Shown here: in pieces, positions 1 to 8,889 of the stretch
How positions within the stretch are numbered: position 1 is the first letter of the stretch
Layout of the letters: each line of letters opens with the position of its first letter
NCBI RefSeq assembly: GCF_001547935.1
Contig: NZ_AP014636.1
Span: 1,550,001 to 1,614,000, forward strand
Reading direction: 5' to 3'
From: Vibrio tritonius
Lineage (GTDB): Bacteria > Pseudomonadota > Gammaproteobacteria > Enterobacterales > Vibrionaceae
Length of the DNA stretch: 64,000 bases
Translations under genes and position numbers: made by a program
The notes under the pieces: model-generated
The model's database searches: none
Told to the model about the DNA's origin: nothing
Seen by the model: only the letters and a program-made list of their open reading frames with translations

Positions 1-202
1 TCCTGGATACATGGCGACCAATAACACAGCAGCTCTACGTGCTGATAATGAACGTAGCGCAGAAATTCTAGACCGTATTCCAGCCAACCGTTGGGGTCTA
101 CCTTCTGATTTGGCGGGTCCATGTGTGTTCTTAGCATCGTCTGCTTCAGACTACGTAAACGGCTATACCATCGCTGTTGATGGTGGTTGGTTAGCGCGTT
201 AA
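1..202 (+). CDS. kduD: KduD, 2-dehydro-3-deoxy-D-gluconate 5-dehydrogenase, C-terminal part
   Basis: The window opens inside this gene; only the last 66 codons are visible (frame starting at base 2). KduD is a cytoplasmic short-chain dehydrogenase that reduces 2,5-diketo-3-deoxygluconate to 2-keto-3-deoxygluconate (KDG), the step before KdgK. The visible tail carries PGYMATNNT, typical of KduD, then R-I-P-A-N-R-W-G and the SDR C-terminal pattern [13 protein letters not shown]...VDGGW. The internal ATG at 11 is not a start, since the reading frame is open to the window edge. Neighbours kdgF and the RpiB-like isomerase act in the same pathway. The N-terminal half with the NAD site is outside the window. 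Confidence 0.9.
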   Translation, partial: PGYMATNNTAALRADNERSAEILDRIPANRWGLPSDLAGPCVFLASSASDYVNGYTIAVDGGWLAR

Positions 203-234
203 TACCAGCCTAACAGGCAGTAAAGGAACCGATA

Positions 235-753
235 GTGACCCTATATGAATTTGCACAAGCTCTTGGTTTTGTGAGCTTTGCACTGGGAATTTCCACCTTT
301 TACCAGAAAAATGATCGTCGTTTAAAAATTGTTATGTTGATTTTTAATCTCAATCATTTGGTTCACTATCTGTTACTCGGCTCGATGGTTTCTGCTTTGA
401 GTATCGGACTATCGGCGCTAAGAACGGCGAGCGCAATTTATACGTCTTCCAAATGGGTTGCTGCGCTTTTCGTTATCGGCGGTATCGCCTTCGGGGTGTC
501 TATCGCCGATGATTGGTGGGATTTATGGCCAGTAGTAGGCACTACTATCGGGACACTGGCCATTTTCACCCTCCAAGGTATACCAATGCGTATTGCCTTT
601 ATGTTGGGTGGTATGTGCTGGCTAATTAATAATATTTTAGTGGGTTCGATTGGCGGAACTCTACTCGAAACCACGTTACTTTCAGTTAATTGCTTGACGA
701 TTGGTCGCATACTTCGCGACAAGAAGCGTGCTCTGGCAAGCCAAGCATTGTGA
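235..753 (+). CDS. YgjV-family inner-membrane protein
   Basis: A 172-residue very hydrophobic protein with about five to six membrane segments and almost no soluble domain. It resembles the Imp-YgjV family, known from E. coli beside the uronate genes (uxaCA/exuT); its biochemical function is unknown. The start is GTG at 235 with AAAGGAA upstream. It lies 32 bp after kduD and 17 bp before kdgF on the same strand, so it is probably co-transcribed with uronate catabolism. A role in moving or sensing uronates is inference from position only. Confidence 0.7.
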   Translation: MTLYEFAQALGFVSFALGISTFYQKNDRRLKIVMLIFNLNHLVHYLLLGSMVSALSIGLSALRTASAIYTSSKWVAALFVIGGIAFGVSIADDWWDLWPVVGTTIGTLAIFTLQGIPMRIAFMLGGMCWLINNILVGSIGGTLLETTLLSVNCLTIGRILRDKKRALASQAL

Positions 754-770
754 GCAAATAGAGGAACACC

Positions 771-1094
771 ATGTTTGTATTTAACAAAGACATTAAACTC
801 GACGACTTAGGTGATGGCGTATCACGTAAAATTCTTGCCTATAGCGATAACATCATGTCGGTAGAAGTGCATTTTGAAAAAGGCGCTATTGGTGCCATGC
901 ACAATCACCCACACGAGCAGCTAACCTATGTGCTTTCTGGCGCGTTTGAATTCACCATTGGCGATGAGAAAAAAGTCGTTCATGCCGGTGACGTTTTATA
1001 CAAACAACCTAACGTTATGCACGGTTGTGTGTGCTTAGAAAAAGGGGTGTTACTCGATAACTTTACCCCAATGCGCAAAGATTTTATTCAATAG
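771..1094 (+). CDS. kdgF: KdgF, cupin that linearises unsaturated galacturonate
   Basis: A 107-residue single-domain cupin. The metal-binding cluster is visible as H44, H46, H48, Q50 (NHPHEQ) and H84 (VMHGC). KdgF proteins convert the 4,5-unsaturated uronate released by Ogl, PelW or RhiN into the linear 5-keto-4-deoxyuronate (DKI), which feeds the isomerase and KduD. Length and motif order match the family. GAGGAAC stands just before the ATG. Its place between kduD and a sugar-phosphate-isomerase-like gene fits the pathway order. Confidence 0.88.
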   Translation: MFVFNKDIKLDDLGDGVSRKILAYSDNIMSVEVHFEKGAIGAMHNHPHEQLTYVLSGAFEFTIGDEKKVVHAGDVLYKQPNVMHGCVCLEKGVLLDNFTPMRKDFIQ

Positions 1095-1225
1095 TATTTG
1101 ATATCGACCAGCGATGTTCTTTGATGCAGGTTACTCCATATAGAGTCCAATCATCACTTACAAAACGACATCGCTAACTCGTCAATCCCTTTTAAACGCG
1201 GCTCATTCCGCAGGAGAAAACGGTT

Positions 1226-1861
1226 ATGAAAATTGCACTTATGATGGAAAATAGCCAAGCGGCTAAAAACGCAACTGTGTTAAATGAACTCAATACAGTA
1301 ACAGAACCACTAGGTCACGCAGTTTACAACGTAGGTATGAGTGATGAACAAGACCACCATTTGACTTATATCCACCTAGGCATCATGGCAAGCTTGCTAT
1401 TGAACTCTAAAGCAGTTGATTTTGTTGTGGCTGGTTGTGGTACAGGCCAAGGCGCAATGATGTCTTTGAACATCCATCCAGGGGTTGTTTGTGGTTACTG
1501 CTTGGATCCATCAGACGCTTTCCTATTCAACCAAATCAACAACGGTAATGCACTGTCTCTTGCTTTTGCAAAAGGCTTTGGTTGGGGCGCAGAACTGAAC
1601 GTTCGTTACATTTTTGAAAAAGCATTCACTGGTGAACGTGGTGAAGGCTATCCAAAAGAACGTGCAGAACCTCAAAAACGTAACGCTGGTATTCTAAACG
1701 AAGTGAAAAAAGCGGTAGTAAAAGAAAACTACCTAGACACACTAAAAGCAATGGACCAAGAATTGGTGAAAACCGCGGTAACTGGCCCTCGTTTCCAAGA
1801 GTGCTTCTTCACTAACTGCCAAGTTCCAGAAATCGCAGAATACGTTAAATCACTACTGTAA
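1226..1861 (+). CDS. RpiB/LacAB-family isomerase, candidate KduI replacement
   Basis: A 211-residue cytoplasmic protein of the RpiB/LacA/LacB fold, with the family glycine/cysteine loop AGCGTGQGAMM and an N-terminal MKIALMMENSQAA. RpiB-fold proteins interconvert aldose and ketose phosphates, but some members near uronate genes (the DhuI type in glycosaminoglycan degraders) isomerise 5-keto-4-deoxyuronate to 2,5-diketo-3-deoxygluconate. Placed after kduD and kdgF and with no KduI in view, that is the likely role here; it is inference, because a classical kduI could lie left of the window. GCAGGAGAA precedes the ATG. An intrinsic terminator follows at 1903. Confidence 0.75.
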   Translation: MKIALMMENSQAAKNATVLNELNTVTEPLGHAVYNVGMSDEQDHHLTYIHLGIMASLLLNSKAVDFVVAGCGTGQGAMMSLNIHPGVVCGYCLDPSDAFLFNQINNGNALSLAFAKGFGWGAELNVRYIFEKAFTGERGEGYPKERAEPQKRNAGILNEVKKAVVKENYLDTLKAMDQELVKTAVTGPRFQECFFTNCQVPEIAEYVKSLL

Positions 1862-1902
1862 TTAAAATCAAATACGGATCCCTCCGATGATTCGTGTTTC
1901 CC

Positions 1903-1928
1903 AGCCAGCCGTAAGGCTGGCTTTTTTT
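1903..1928 (+). terminator. Intrinsic terminator after the kduD-kdgF-isomerase genes
   Basis: An 8-bp perfect stem (AGCCAGCC / GGCTGGCT) with a GTAA tetraloop, followed by seven T. It closes the kduD group and separates it from the esterase gene at 1984. Confidence 0.9.
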
Positions 1929-1983
1929 ATGGGAAAGATTAAAGTGACACAGCAGCAACGACTAAAACTAGGGAGGCACAAGG

Positions 1984-2895
1984 ATGTCTGAAGTCAGTAT
2001 CCCATTTCACTCTTTAACTCAATTGAACTTAACCGCTAAAATTCACGCGTTATGGACATCCCCTTTAAGCCACACAGCACTCACGCCACAGGTGATTGAA
2101 CGTGGTGATATCGAGCTGCCCGACCGACTGCTCACCCAAGTAGTGATACCTGAAATGGCGGAAGTGACCCCAGAACAACCCAATGGTATTGCTTTGTTGA
2201 TTCTTCCTGGTGGCGGCTACACGCGCGTTGCTTGGGATAAAGAAGGTATGGATACCGCCTACGCGATGGCAAAAGTCGGTTATACCAGTTTTGTGCTCAA
2301 TTATCGTATGCCCGGAGACAATCACCCGCTCGGTAGCCTCACCGCCTTAGCAGATGCTCAGCGAGCCATGCGCATTATTCGCGCCAAAGCGGTGAATCTT
2401 GGTATTCGTCATATTGTGGTTACGGGGTTTTCTGCGGGGGGACACCTTGCCGGCTGGTTAGCGACTCAATCAGACCGGGTTTGTTATGAAGCGCAAGATG
2501 AGATAGACCAATTCAGTGCTCGCCCCGATCTTGCCGCCCTGCTCTATCCTGTGATCAGCATGAACCCAAGCATTACACATTTAGGTTCTCGGCAACAATT
2601 ACTCGGCACCTTAGCTGACCAAGAGTTACACCCAGAATTTTCCGTCGAAACCATGGTGACGACTGACACGCCACCCTGTTTTTTACTTCATGCGAGCGAT
2701 GATCCGTCCGTGAGTGCCAACAACAGTATTGTCATGTGGCAAGCATTAAAAGCACAGCAAGTGCCGGTTGAAATGCACATTGTTGAGGAAGGAGGACATG
2801 GATTCGGTTTACGAAAAACTCAGGGGCTGCCGGTTCAAGGATGGCCACAATGGCTCAATCGCTGGATCCGACAACACCTGTTAGTCAATCAATAG
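1984..2895 (+). CDS. Alpha/beta-hydrolase, PaeX-like acetyl esterase
   Basis: A 303-residue alpha/beta-hydrolase with no signal peptide, so probably cytoplasmic. The oxyanion region is LPGGGYTRVAWDKEG (about residues 75-90), the nucleophile elbow is GFSAGG (about 149-154) and the late acid and histidine are in HASDDPSVS and EEGGHGFG. It resembles the BD-FAE / PaeX type that deacetylates imported oligogalacturonides in soft-rot bacteria; that substrate is inferred from the pectin context. AGGGAGGCACAAGG gives a strong ribosome site. It converges with the efflux-pump gene with only 10 bp between stops. Confidence 0.75.
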   Translation: MSEVSIPFHSLTQLNLTAKIHALWTSPLSHTALTPQVIERGDIELPDRLLTQVVIPEMAEVTPEQPNGIALLILPGGGYTRVAWDKEGMDTAYAMAKVGYTSFVLNYRMPGDNHPLGSLTALADAQRAMRIIRAKAVNLGIRHIVVTGFSAGGHLAGWLATQSDRVCYEAQDEIDQFSARPDLAALLYPVISMNPSITHLGSRQQLLGTLADQELHPEFSVETMVTTDTPPCFLLHASDDPSVSANNSIVMWQALKAQQVPVEMHIVEEGGHGFGLRKTQGLPVQGWPQWLNRWIRQHLLVNQ

Positions 2896-2905
2896 CAAGA
2901 AATAG

Positions 2906-4090
2906 TTAGGAGTGTTGTTCAGTAAAGGCCGGACGACGCTCTGTATAGCGCTCAAACCACCACGACCCTAACATCGCTAAAAACAGCACAACAAAACTCA
3001 GTACTAACGGCGCTTTAAAACCAAAGTACTGAGAAATGACGCCCATTGCGCTGGTTCCGAGCATGGTGCCGACAAGCATCGAGTTGGTATAAAACGCCGA
3101 GGCTTTACCAATGGTTTTGGGCGCATAATCTTGCATGATCGTCACACCAAGCCCCACAAAAATACCAAAGAACAAGCCATTCAATAATTGCAATGCAATA
3201 CAAATGACCAAATGATCGGTAAAGAACATCCCTACGTAAAACAGCATACCGAACACATAGCCAAGACGCATCATGGGTAACTTACCAAACTTTTGCGACC
3301 AACTTGCGGCTAACAACATCACTGGAATTTCCACTGCTGCGGTCATCCCCAATAGCATGCCTGGATAGGCGGTTGATAACCCCATATCGCGTGTCAAAAA
3401 GAGCGGCATCGAAGTAACGTAGATGCTGTTAGACATGTTTGCCATCAACATAATTGCGCCGAGAAACCACACTTCTTTAGGTAAAGCAGGGGCTTTCGGT
3501 TTATTGGCGGCATCTTTATCGTGTGTTGGCGCTTGCGGCTCTTTTAACTGCCATAACACCAACAAAATCACCATAAGCGCCACAAACGCGGAAAGATAGA
3601 AATTGGAGCGAAAGCCGAGGCGATCCACCGAAAAAAACGCAATCGGCGGCCCCACAACCCAAAGTAACGAAACAGAGGAGCGCATTTGAGAATTGAGTTT
3701 GGTGCTACTTTTCCCTGTCGAATCAGCATAACGACGAATGATCGTTAAGATAACCGGAATTGAAGAAGACGCCAGTGGCATAATCACACACCCGACAATC
3801 AATACGTGCCAAAAATTGCGTGATAAAGCAAAGCCGGCCGACGCCGCGACAATGCCGCACAAAGACAAAACAACCAATAATTTGGCCGAAACGCCCTTAT
3901 CAATAAAACCGGTAATTTTCTGACTAAACAGAACCGTCATACCTGAAGTAATCACGGTATAAACACCAATTAACCCCGGCTCAACATTCAGTCCGTTAAC
4001 TAAATAGAGCGTCATTACTGGCAGAATCAGCGCAAAAGCTAAGGCGGTTAGACCGTTGGTACAAAACAGGACCGTCGTCTGACTTTTCAT
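2906..4090 (-). CDS. MFS sugar efflux transporter, SetA/SotA-like
   Basis: A 394-residue, 12-segment major facilitator protein of the sugar-efflux (Set/Sot) type. The start chosen is the ATG at 4090 (MKSQTTVLFC), preceded by AGGTTG; an in-frame ATG nine codons upstream adds a non-typical extension. Set/Sot pumps export sugars and analogues and are thought to relieve sugar stress. It sits divergently from the TRAP genes, with a 346-bp control region between them holding two palindromes. The substrate cannot be read from sequence; uronates or oligouronides are a guess. Confidence 0.75.
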   Translation of the reverse strand: MKSQTTVLFCTNGLTALAFALILPVMTLYLVNGLNVEPGLIGVYTVITSGMTVLFSQKITGFIDKGVSAKLLVVLSLCGIVAASAGFALSRNFWHVLIVGCVIMPLASSSIPVILTIIRRYADSTGKSSTKLNSQMRSSVSLLWVVGPPIAFFSVDRLGFRSNFYLSAFVALMVILLVLWQLKEPQAPTHDKDAANKPKAPALPKEVWFLGAIMLMANMSNSIYVTSMPLFLTRDMGLSTAYPGMLLGMTAAVEIPVMLLAASWSQKFGKLPMMRLGYVFGMLFYVGMFFTDHLVICIALQLLNGLFFGIFVGLGVTIMQDYAPKTIGKASAFYTNSMLVGTMLGTSAMGVISQYFGFKAPLVLSFVVLFLAMLGSWWFERYTERRPAFTEQHS

Positions 4091-4436
4091 GGAACAACCT
4101 ATAGTGGAAAGTAGCAAATGTGATAGCGCGCAGAAAATACGCAGCCCTAATGTCGCTCAAAGTAGTACCAATAACAAGTGTTATAGGCGACAAATTTTCT
4201 GAAAGAACCATGGTTATTCTTTCTCACCGTTTTAAAGCAAATATCATTTCTGTGAAGCACAGCATTCGTTTTGCAAAATCAAGACGCTCATCAAATTGAA
4301 TTGGCGAAATCGCAAAGGTGGAAAGAGACAGAAATCGAGATGATAAGTAGGTCAAGTCACTGAGCGGATTCTAATAAATTGCACTCAAGTGCCCCGCGAT
4401 GACCAAGACACTACTCTCTACTCTACAGGAGGATTT
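4091..4436. promoter_or_regulatory. Divergent control region, efflux pump / TRAP operon
   Basis: This 346-bp gap holds no gene. Two palindromes stand out: ATAACA-AG-TGTTAT at 4171-4184, and GAAAGAACCATGGTTATTC within 4201-4223. The second contains GAACC-ATG-GTTAT (4205-4217), a degenerate match to the KdgR-like core GAAACnnnGTTTC seen elsewhere in the window. Promoter elements could not be placed with confidence. Confidence 0.4.
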
Positions 4437-5420
4437 ATGTCCCGAACCTATTTATCTTGGCTTATTTGTACTGCCCTGCTTGTACCACTTAGCCAAGGCG
4501 CACAAGCACAAACGGTGTTGAAACTCGCTTACGCTGAAAACAGCCAACCAGTAAAAGAGGCTTTAAAATACATCGGTAAAGCGGTGTCGGAAAAAACCAA
4601 TGGCGAAGTCACTATTCAGTATTTCCCAGATAGCCAACTGGGTGGCGAACGTGAATTGGTAGAAATGGCCCAAGTAGGCGCGATCGATATTACCAAAGTC
4701 TCCTCAGGCCTTTTGGAAAGTTTCTCCCCACTTTATGGCGTATTTGCCCTTCCTTATCTTTTCCCAAGTGAACAAAGTTTTTATCAGGTCATGGACAATA
4801 ATGATGTGATGAAGACGGTTTACCAATCTACTGCCCCACAAGGTTTTACTGGTGTAGCTTGGTATGACTCAGGCGCTCGAAACTTTTACATGACTGAAGG
4901 ACCAGTAAAAACATTGGCCGATCTGAAAGGGAAAAAGATTCGTGTAATGCAGAGCGAAACCTCAATTAATACCATGAAATTGCTCGGTGCATCGCCTATT
5001 GCAATGAGCCAAGCAGAGGTCTATACCTCGCTACAACAAGGTATTATTGATGGCGCAGAAAATAATGAATTTGCTATGACTATCGCCCGACATGGTGAAG
5101 TCGCCAAATATTATTCCTACGACATGCACACCCGCATTCCCGATATTGTCGTAATCAGCAACCTCACCAAAAGTAAATTGGCCCCCGCTGAATATCAAGC
5201 CTTGATGGACTCAATAAAAGAGTCAGAAACCGTAGAAAAAGAAGCGTGGAAGAAAGAAATGGATAAAACACGCAAATTGGCTGAAACCCAATTTGGCGTG
5301 AAATTCTATAACATCGACCAAGCTCCTTTCAAACAAGCCGTACAGCCAATCTATGACCAGTTAGAGAAAAAACCGGCGGTATATCAACTCTACAAAAAGA
5401 TCAGCAAATTAACTCAATAA
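4437..5420 (+). CDS. TRAP transporter solute-binding protein (DctP family)
   Basis: A 327-residue periplasmic binding protein: signal peptide MSRTYLSWLICTALLVPLSQ ending near AQA, then a DctP-type body with the PDSQLGGERELVEM region, the AEVYTSLQQGIIDGAE signature and the conserved arginine in GKKIRVMQSE. The ATG at 4437 is chosen over the GTG at 4389 because CAGGAGGATTT precedes it and it begins a proper signal peptide. It is first in a dctP-dctQ-dctM-rhiN series, so its ligand is probably an unsaturated oligouronide or rhamnogalacturonide fragment; the ligand is inferred. Confidence 0.9.
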   Translation: MSRTYLSWLICTALLVPLSQGAQAQTVLKLAYAENSQPVKEALKYIGKAVSEKTNGEVTIQYFPDSQLGGERELVEMAQVGAIDITKVSSGLLESFSPLYGVFALPYLFPSEQSFYQVMDNNDVMKTVYQSTAPQGFTGVAWYDSGARNFYMTEGPVKTLADLKGKKIRVMQSETSINTMKLLGASPIAMSQAEVYTSLQQGIIDGAENNEFAMTIARHGEVAKYYSYDMHTRIPDIVVISNLTKSKLAPAEYQALMDSIKESETVEKEAWKKEMDKTRKLAETQFGVKFYNIDQAPFKQAVQPIYDQLEKKPAVYQLYKKISKLTQ

Positions 5421-5459
5421 GCGCACAGGAGAGGCAACTCTCCTGTCTGTGAGGTGATT

Positions 5460-5984
5460 ATGGATATCATCAGAAAATGGTTAGACAGAACCATTGAATG
5501 TTTTTGCTGTGGGATCACCACCATTATGGTGGTGGTGGCCTGCTGGCAAGTAATTAGTCGATATGTGTTTAATTCGCCAAGCACGTTTTCCGAAGAATTT
5601 CTTCGCTTTTCTTTGGTATGGCTTTCCGTTATCGGATTAGCCTATGTGGCTGGACGTAAAGAACATATCGCCTTAACGCTATTTTTGGATAAGTGTCCCA
5701 AGCAGCTCAAAACCTACTGGAACATTTTAATTCAAATCGTCTTTATCTTTTTTGCTGGCTACATATTGATTGTTGGCGGTTGGCGAGTCTCGCACAACGC
5801 CATGATGCAAATTTCGCCAGTTCTACAAATCTCAATGGGCAAAGTTTACTACGCTCTGCCATTGTCCGGCGTCATTACTATTGTTTATTCACTCATGAAC
5901 ATCGTTGATATGATCAAAGAAATTCGCCAACAGCGGGCAACCCAAGATCATCAGCCTCATGTTGCGGGAGGTCGTTATGATTGA
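5460..5984 (+). CDS. TRAP transporter small membrane subunit (DctQ family)
   Basis: A 174-residue inner-membrane protein with four membrane segments and the DctQ signature around FSEEFLRFSLVWLSVIGLAYV. It bridges the binding protein and the large permease. The ATG at 5460 is preferred over the GTG at 5454, which forms part of the ribosome site GAGGTG. Its stop overlaps the start of the large subunit (ATGATTGA), so the two are translationally coupled. Confidence 0.9.
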   Translation: MDIIRKWLDRTIECFCCGITTIMVVVACWQVISRYVFNSPSTFSEEFLRFSLVWLSVIGLAYVAGRKEHIALTLFLDKCPKQLKTYWNILIQIVFIFFAGYILIVGGWRVSHNAMMQISPVLQISMGKVYYALPLSGVITIVYSLMNIVDMIKEIRQQRATQDHQPHVAGGRYD

Positions 5985-7284
5985 TCCTATTTTGGCGTCC
6001 AGCCTATTGGTTGGGTTATTTGTAGTGTTGCTGGTGTTAGGGACACCAATTGGGCTGTGCATCGTGATCTCTTCAGGTGCCACCATTATGTTGGTTTTAC
6101 CACCTGATATTGCCATGTTTACCACTGCGCAAAAGATGTTCTCCAGTTTAGATAGCTTCGCCTTACTGGCCGTACCGTTTTTTATTCTCTCAGGAGTGAT
6201 AATGAACAACGGTGGTATCGCCACTCGGTTAGTCAATTTTGCCAAACTCTTTACCGGACGAATTCCCGGTTCGCTCTCATACACCAATATCGCCGGTAAC
6301 ATGATGTTTGGCGCCGTCTCTGGCTCTGCCATTGCCGCCTCCACTTCCATTGGTGGGGTGATGATTCCGATGAGTGCCAAAGAGGGCTACAACCGAAATT
6401 TCGCCTCAGCGGTGAACATCGCGTCAGCCCCCACCGGTATGTTAATACCACCGACAACAGCGTTTATTTTGTATGCCTTAGCCAGCGGTGGTACATCCAT
6501 TGCAGCCCTATTTGCAGGTGGTTTTGTCGCCGGCAGCTTATGGGGGATAGGCTGCATGTTGGTCACCTATGTGGTGGCAAAACGTAACAACTACACCCAC
6601 TTCTTTGCGGTGCAAAAAGGCATGGCTTGGAAGGTCACACGGGATGCCATTCCAAGCTTATTGTTGGTGATTATCATTGTAGGCGGGATTGTTCAGGGTA
6701 TTTTTACCGCCATAGAAGCCTCTGCCGTCGCGGTGGTCTATACCGCTTACCTGACCTTGGTTCTGTACAAAACCCTAAAATGGAAAGACGTACCCAATAT
6801 TTTGATCCAAACCGTGGTGATGACCGGCGTGATCATGTTCTTGCTCGCCACTTCATCCGCGATGTCATTTGCGATGTCAATGACGGGGATTCCAACGGCG
6901 CTCAGTAACATGATATTGGGGATTTCCAGCAACCCTGCCGTCATTATGTTGATCATTACCATGTTTTTATTGGTTGTTGGTGCCTTTATGGATATTGGCC
7001 CAGCCATCTTAATCTTTACGCCTATTTTGCTCCCAATCGTCGAAAAGCTGGGAGTTGACCCTGTCCATTTCGGTATTTTGCTGGTCTACAACCTTGCGAT
7101 TGGCACCATCACACCACCGGTAGGAAGCGGCTTATACGTCGGTGCAAGTGTGGGTAAAGTGAAAGTAGAAAACCTGATTAAACCATTAGCGCCATTCTAT
7201 GCATCAATTATAGTCGTACTGCTATTTATTACTTATGTACCTGAATTAACTTTATTTTTACCAAGACTTCTTGGTGTTATGTAA
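5977..7284 (+). CDS. TRAP transporter large permease (DctM family)
   Basis: A 435-residue, roughly 12-segment permease of the DctM family; GGVMIPMSAKEGY, SAPTGMLIPPTTAFILY and the second-half repeat GTITPPVGSGLYVGA are family hallmarks. It drives sodium-coupled uptake of the organic anion delivered by the DctP protein. The ATG at 5977, after GGGAGGTCGTT, gives an 8-bp overlap with dctQ. The GH105 gene follows 18 bp downstream, so the transporter and rhiN are one operon. Confidence 0.9.
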   Translation: MIDPILASSLLVGLFVVLLVLGTPIGLCIVISSGATIMLVLPPDIAMFTTAQKMFSSLDSFALLAVPFFILSGVIMNNGGIATRLVNFAKLFTGRIPGSLSYTNIAGNMMFGAVSGSAIAASTSIGGVMIPMSAKEGYNRNFASAVNIASAPTGMLIPPTTAFILYALASGGTSIAALFAGGFVAGSLWGIGCMLVTYVVAKRNNYTHFFAVQKGMAWKVTRDAIPSLLLVIIIVGGIVQGIFTAIEASAVAVVYTAYLTLVLYKTLKWKDVPNILIQTVVMTGVIMFLLATSSAMSFAMSMTGIPTALSNMILGISSNPAVIMLIITMFLLVVGAFMDIGPAILIFTPILLPIVEKLGVDPVHFGILLVYNLAIGTITPPVGSGLYVGASVGKVKVENLIKPLAPFYASIIVVLLFITYVPELTLFLPRLLGVM

Positions 7285-7302
7285 TTTACTTGTGAGGATA
7301 TT

Positions 7303-8445
7303 ATGACCATATTCCCTGTAAAACAGAGTCCATTACTCCGCCGTGTAGAGCGGACACATGCTCGCCAAGAGGTAGTGGATAAAATTGAATCCTTGATCAA
7401 TAACTTGATTAATATTCAAGACAAAACTGGAGAGTTTCTACTTCATCTCGATGACGGTCGAACCATCGATACCAAAGGCTGGGCTGGATGGGAATGGACC
7501 CATGGCATTGGTTTGTATGGGATTTATCGCTATTACCAACTCACCAATGATATCGGCGCTCTTAATATTATTGATGAGTGGTTTGAAGACCGTTTTTCTG
7601 AAGAACAAGCCACCAAAAACGTGAACACTGTCTGTCCATTTCTCACCTTGGCTTATCGCTACGAGGACACAAACGATCGAACTCTGCGTCCTTATCTTGA
7701 AGCATGGGCAGACTATGTCATGTACCAAATGCCAAGAACCCAAAGTGGCGGCATTCAACACATTGTTTATAACAGTGAAAACCACCAACAGCTTTGGGAT
7801 GACACCTTAATGATGAGCGTTCTGCCGCTTACCAAAATAGGCCAAATATTCGATAAACCGGAATATGTTGAAGAAGCCAAATATCAGTTTTTAACCCATA
7901 TCGAATACTTAATGGATCGTGAAACTGGGGTGTGGTTTCATGGTTGGACATTCGAAGGTAACCATAATTTTGCCAATGCACGTTGGGCGCGAGGTAACAG
8001 TTGGGTCACTATCGCCATTCCTGATTTTCTTGAACTGCTTAACTTGCCAGAACACGATGCCTATCGCCGCCACTTATTGCACATATTAAATCGTCAAGTG
8101 GAAGCATTAGCAGAATACCAACAAGACAGCGGATTGTGGTGCACTTTATTAGATGATTCAGATTCCTATGTTGAAGCTTCGGCTACTGCTGGTTTTGCCT
8201 ACGGTATTTTAAAGGCAGTACGGTTGCGCTATATCGATGAAAAATACGCCGCCATGGCTTATAAAGCTGTTGATGCATTAATCAGTGATTTTATTAATCC
8301 ATCAGGAGAGTTGATTAATGTGTCCTTTGGCACAGCGATGGGCAAAGACTTAACTTATTATCGTCAAATCCCTTTAACTTCGATGCCTTATGGTCAAGCC
8401 ATGGCTATATTGTGTTTGTCTGAATATTTGCGCACCTATATTTAA
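7303..8445 (+). CDS. rhiN: GH105 unsaturated rhamnogalacturonyl hydrolase, RhiN-like
   Basis: A 380-residue cytoplasmic (alpha/alpha)6-barrel hydrolase of family GH105. Visible are WAGWEWTHGIG (60-70), the acidic pair W-D-D (165-167) in the region of the family's catalytic aspartate, H213 and WARGNSW (228-234). RhiN/YteR enzymes remove the 4,5-unsaturated galacturonate from the non-reducing end of rhamnogalacturonan-I disaccharides after lyase cleavage; KdgF and the KDG pathway take that product. TGTGAGGATATT supplies the ribosome site. Co-location with the TRAP genes and a RhaS-like regulator supports a rhamnogalacturonide role. No rhamnose catabolic genes are in the window. Confidence 0.87.
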   Translation: MTIFPVKQSPLLRRVERTHARQEVVDKIESLINNLINIQDKTGEFLLHLDDGRTIDTKGWAGWEWTHGIGLYGIYRYYQLTNDIGALNIIDEWFEDRFSEEQATKNVNTVCPFLTLAYRYEDTNDRTLRPYLEAWADYVMYQMPRTQSGGIQHIVYNSENHQQLWDDTLMMSVLPLTKIGQIFDKPEYVEEAKYQFLTHIEYLMDRETGVWFHGWTFEGNHNFANARWARGNSWVTIAIPDFLELLNLPEHDAYRRHLLHILNRQVEALAEYQQDSGLWCTLLDDSDSYVEASATAGFAYGILKAVRLRYIDEKYAAMAYKAVDALISDFINPSGELINVSFGTAMGKDLTYYRQIPLTSMPYGQAMAILCLSEYLRTYI

Positions 8446-8889
8446 TTTAGGTCGCTAATGAAACGTAGAGTAATCGTAAGGAAATAGGAAAGATAACTTA
8501 ATGACTGAGCGACAGCCATTTTGAACTTGAGGGGCTACTAGGTCTGATCATATCAAATTGCACATAAACCTTTGGTTTTCAATTTGATATACCCTACATA
8601 TATCAGCCCTTTTTACAAACCTCGAAAACAGCTTGGCCCCTAAGGGATAATTTACTTATCCCTTTTTTTTATGCCTTAATTATTTGACCACAGCGCATAA
8701 AATTTTCTCATTTTCAATACTAAATAAATCACTTCCCCACATTGCTCTCAGTAGTTAATAAATAAACTTAAACAAGATCACAATGAAAGGATCGACTTCG
8801 TTAATTAATGATGATTCTCGATCGCAATCACTATATTTACACCCCAAATTTAATAGATTTTAAAATACAAATTCAACAGGTTTAAAATA
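8446..8889. other. 444-bp gene-free region with strong hairpin and terminator
   Basis: Between rhiN and the AraC-type gene there is no credible ORF. It holds a hairpin at 8550-8590 with an 11-bp perfect outer stem (ATATCAAATTG / CAATTTGATAT) and an inner AAACC-TTT-GGTTT stem, then an intrinsic terminator at 8642. The last 220 bp are AT-rich and should carry the promoter of the regulator gene. It may be the rhiN 3' untranslated region or contain a small RNA. Confidence 0.5.
8642..8671 (+). terminator. Intrinsic terminator downstream of rhiN
   Basis: A 9-bp perfect stem AAGGGATAA / TTATCCCTT with a 5-nt loop, followed by a run of T. It lies about 200 bp after the rhiN stop. Confidence 0.88.

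Noticed and set aside
1110..1175. Inverted repeat AGCGATGT / ACATCGCT before the RpiB-like gene
   Set aside because: The stem has only 8 bp with a 50-nt loop and no further structure; too weak to call a regulatory element.
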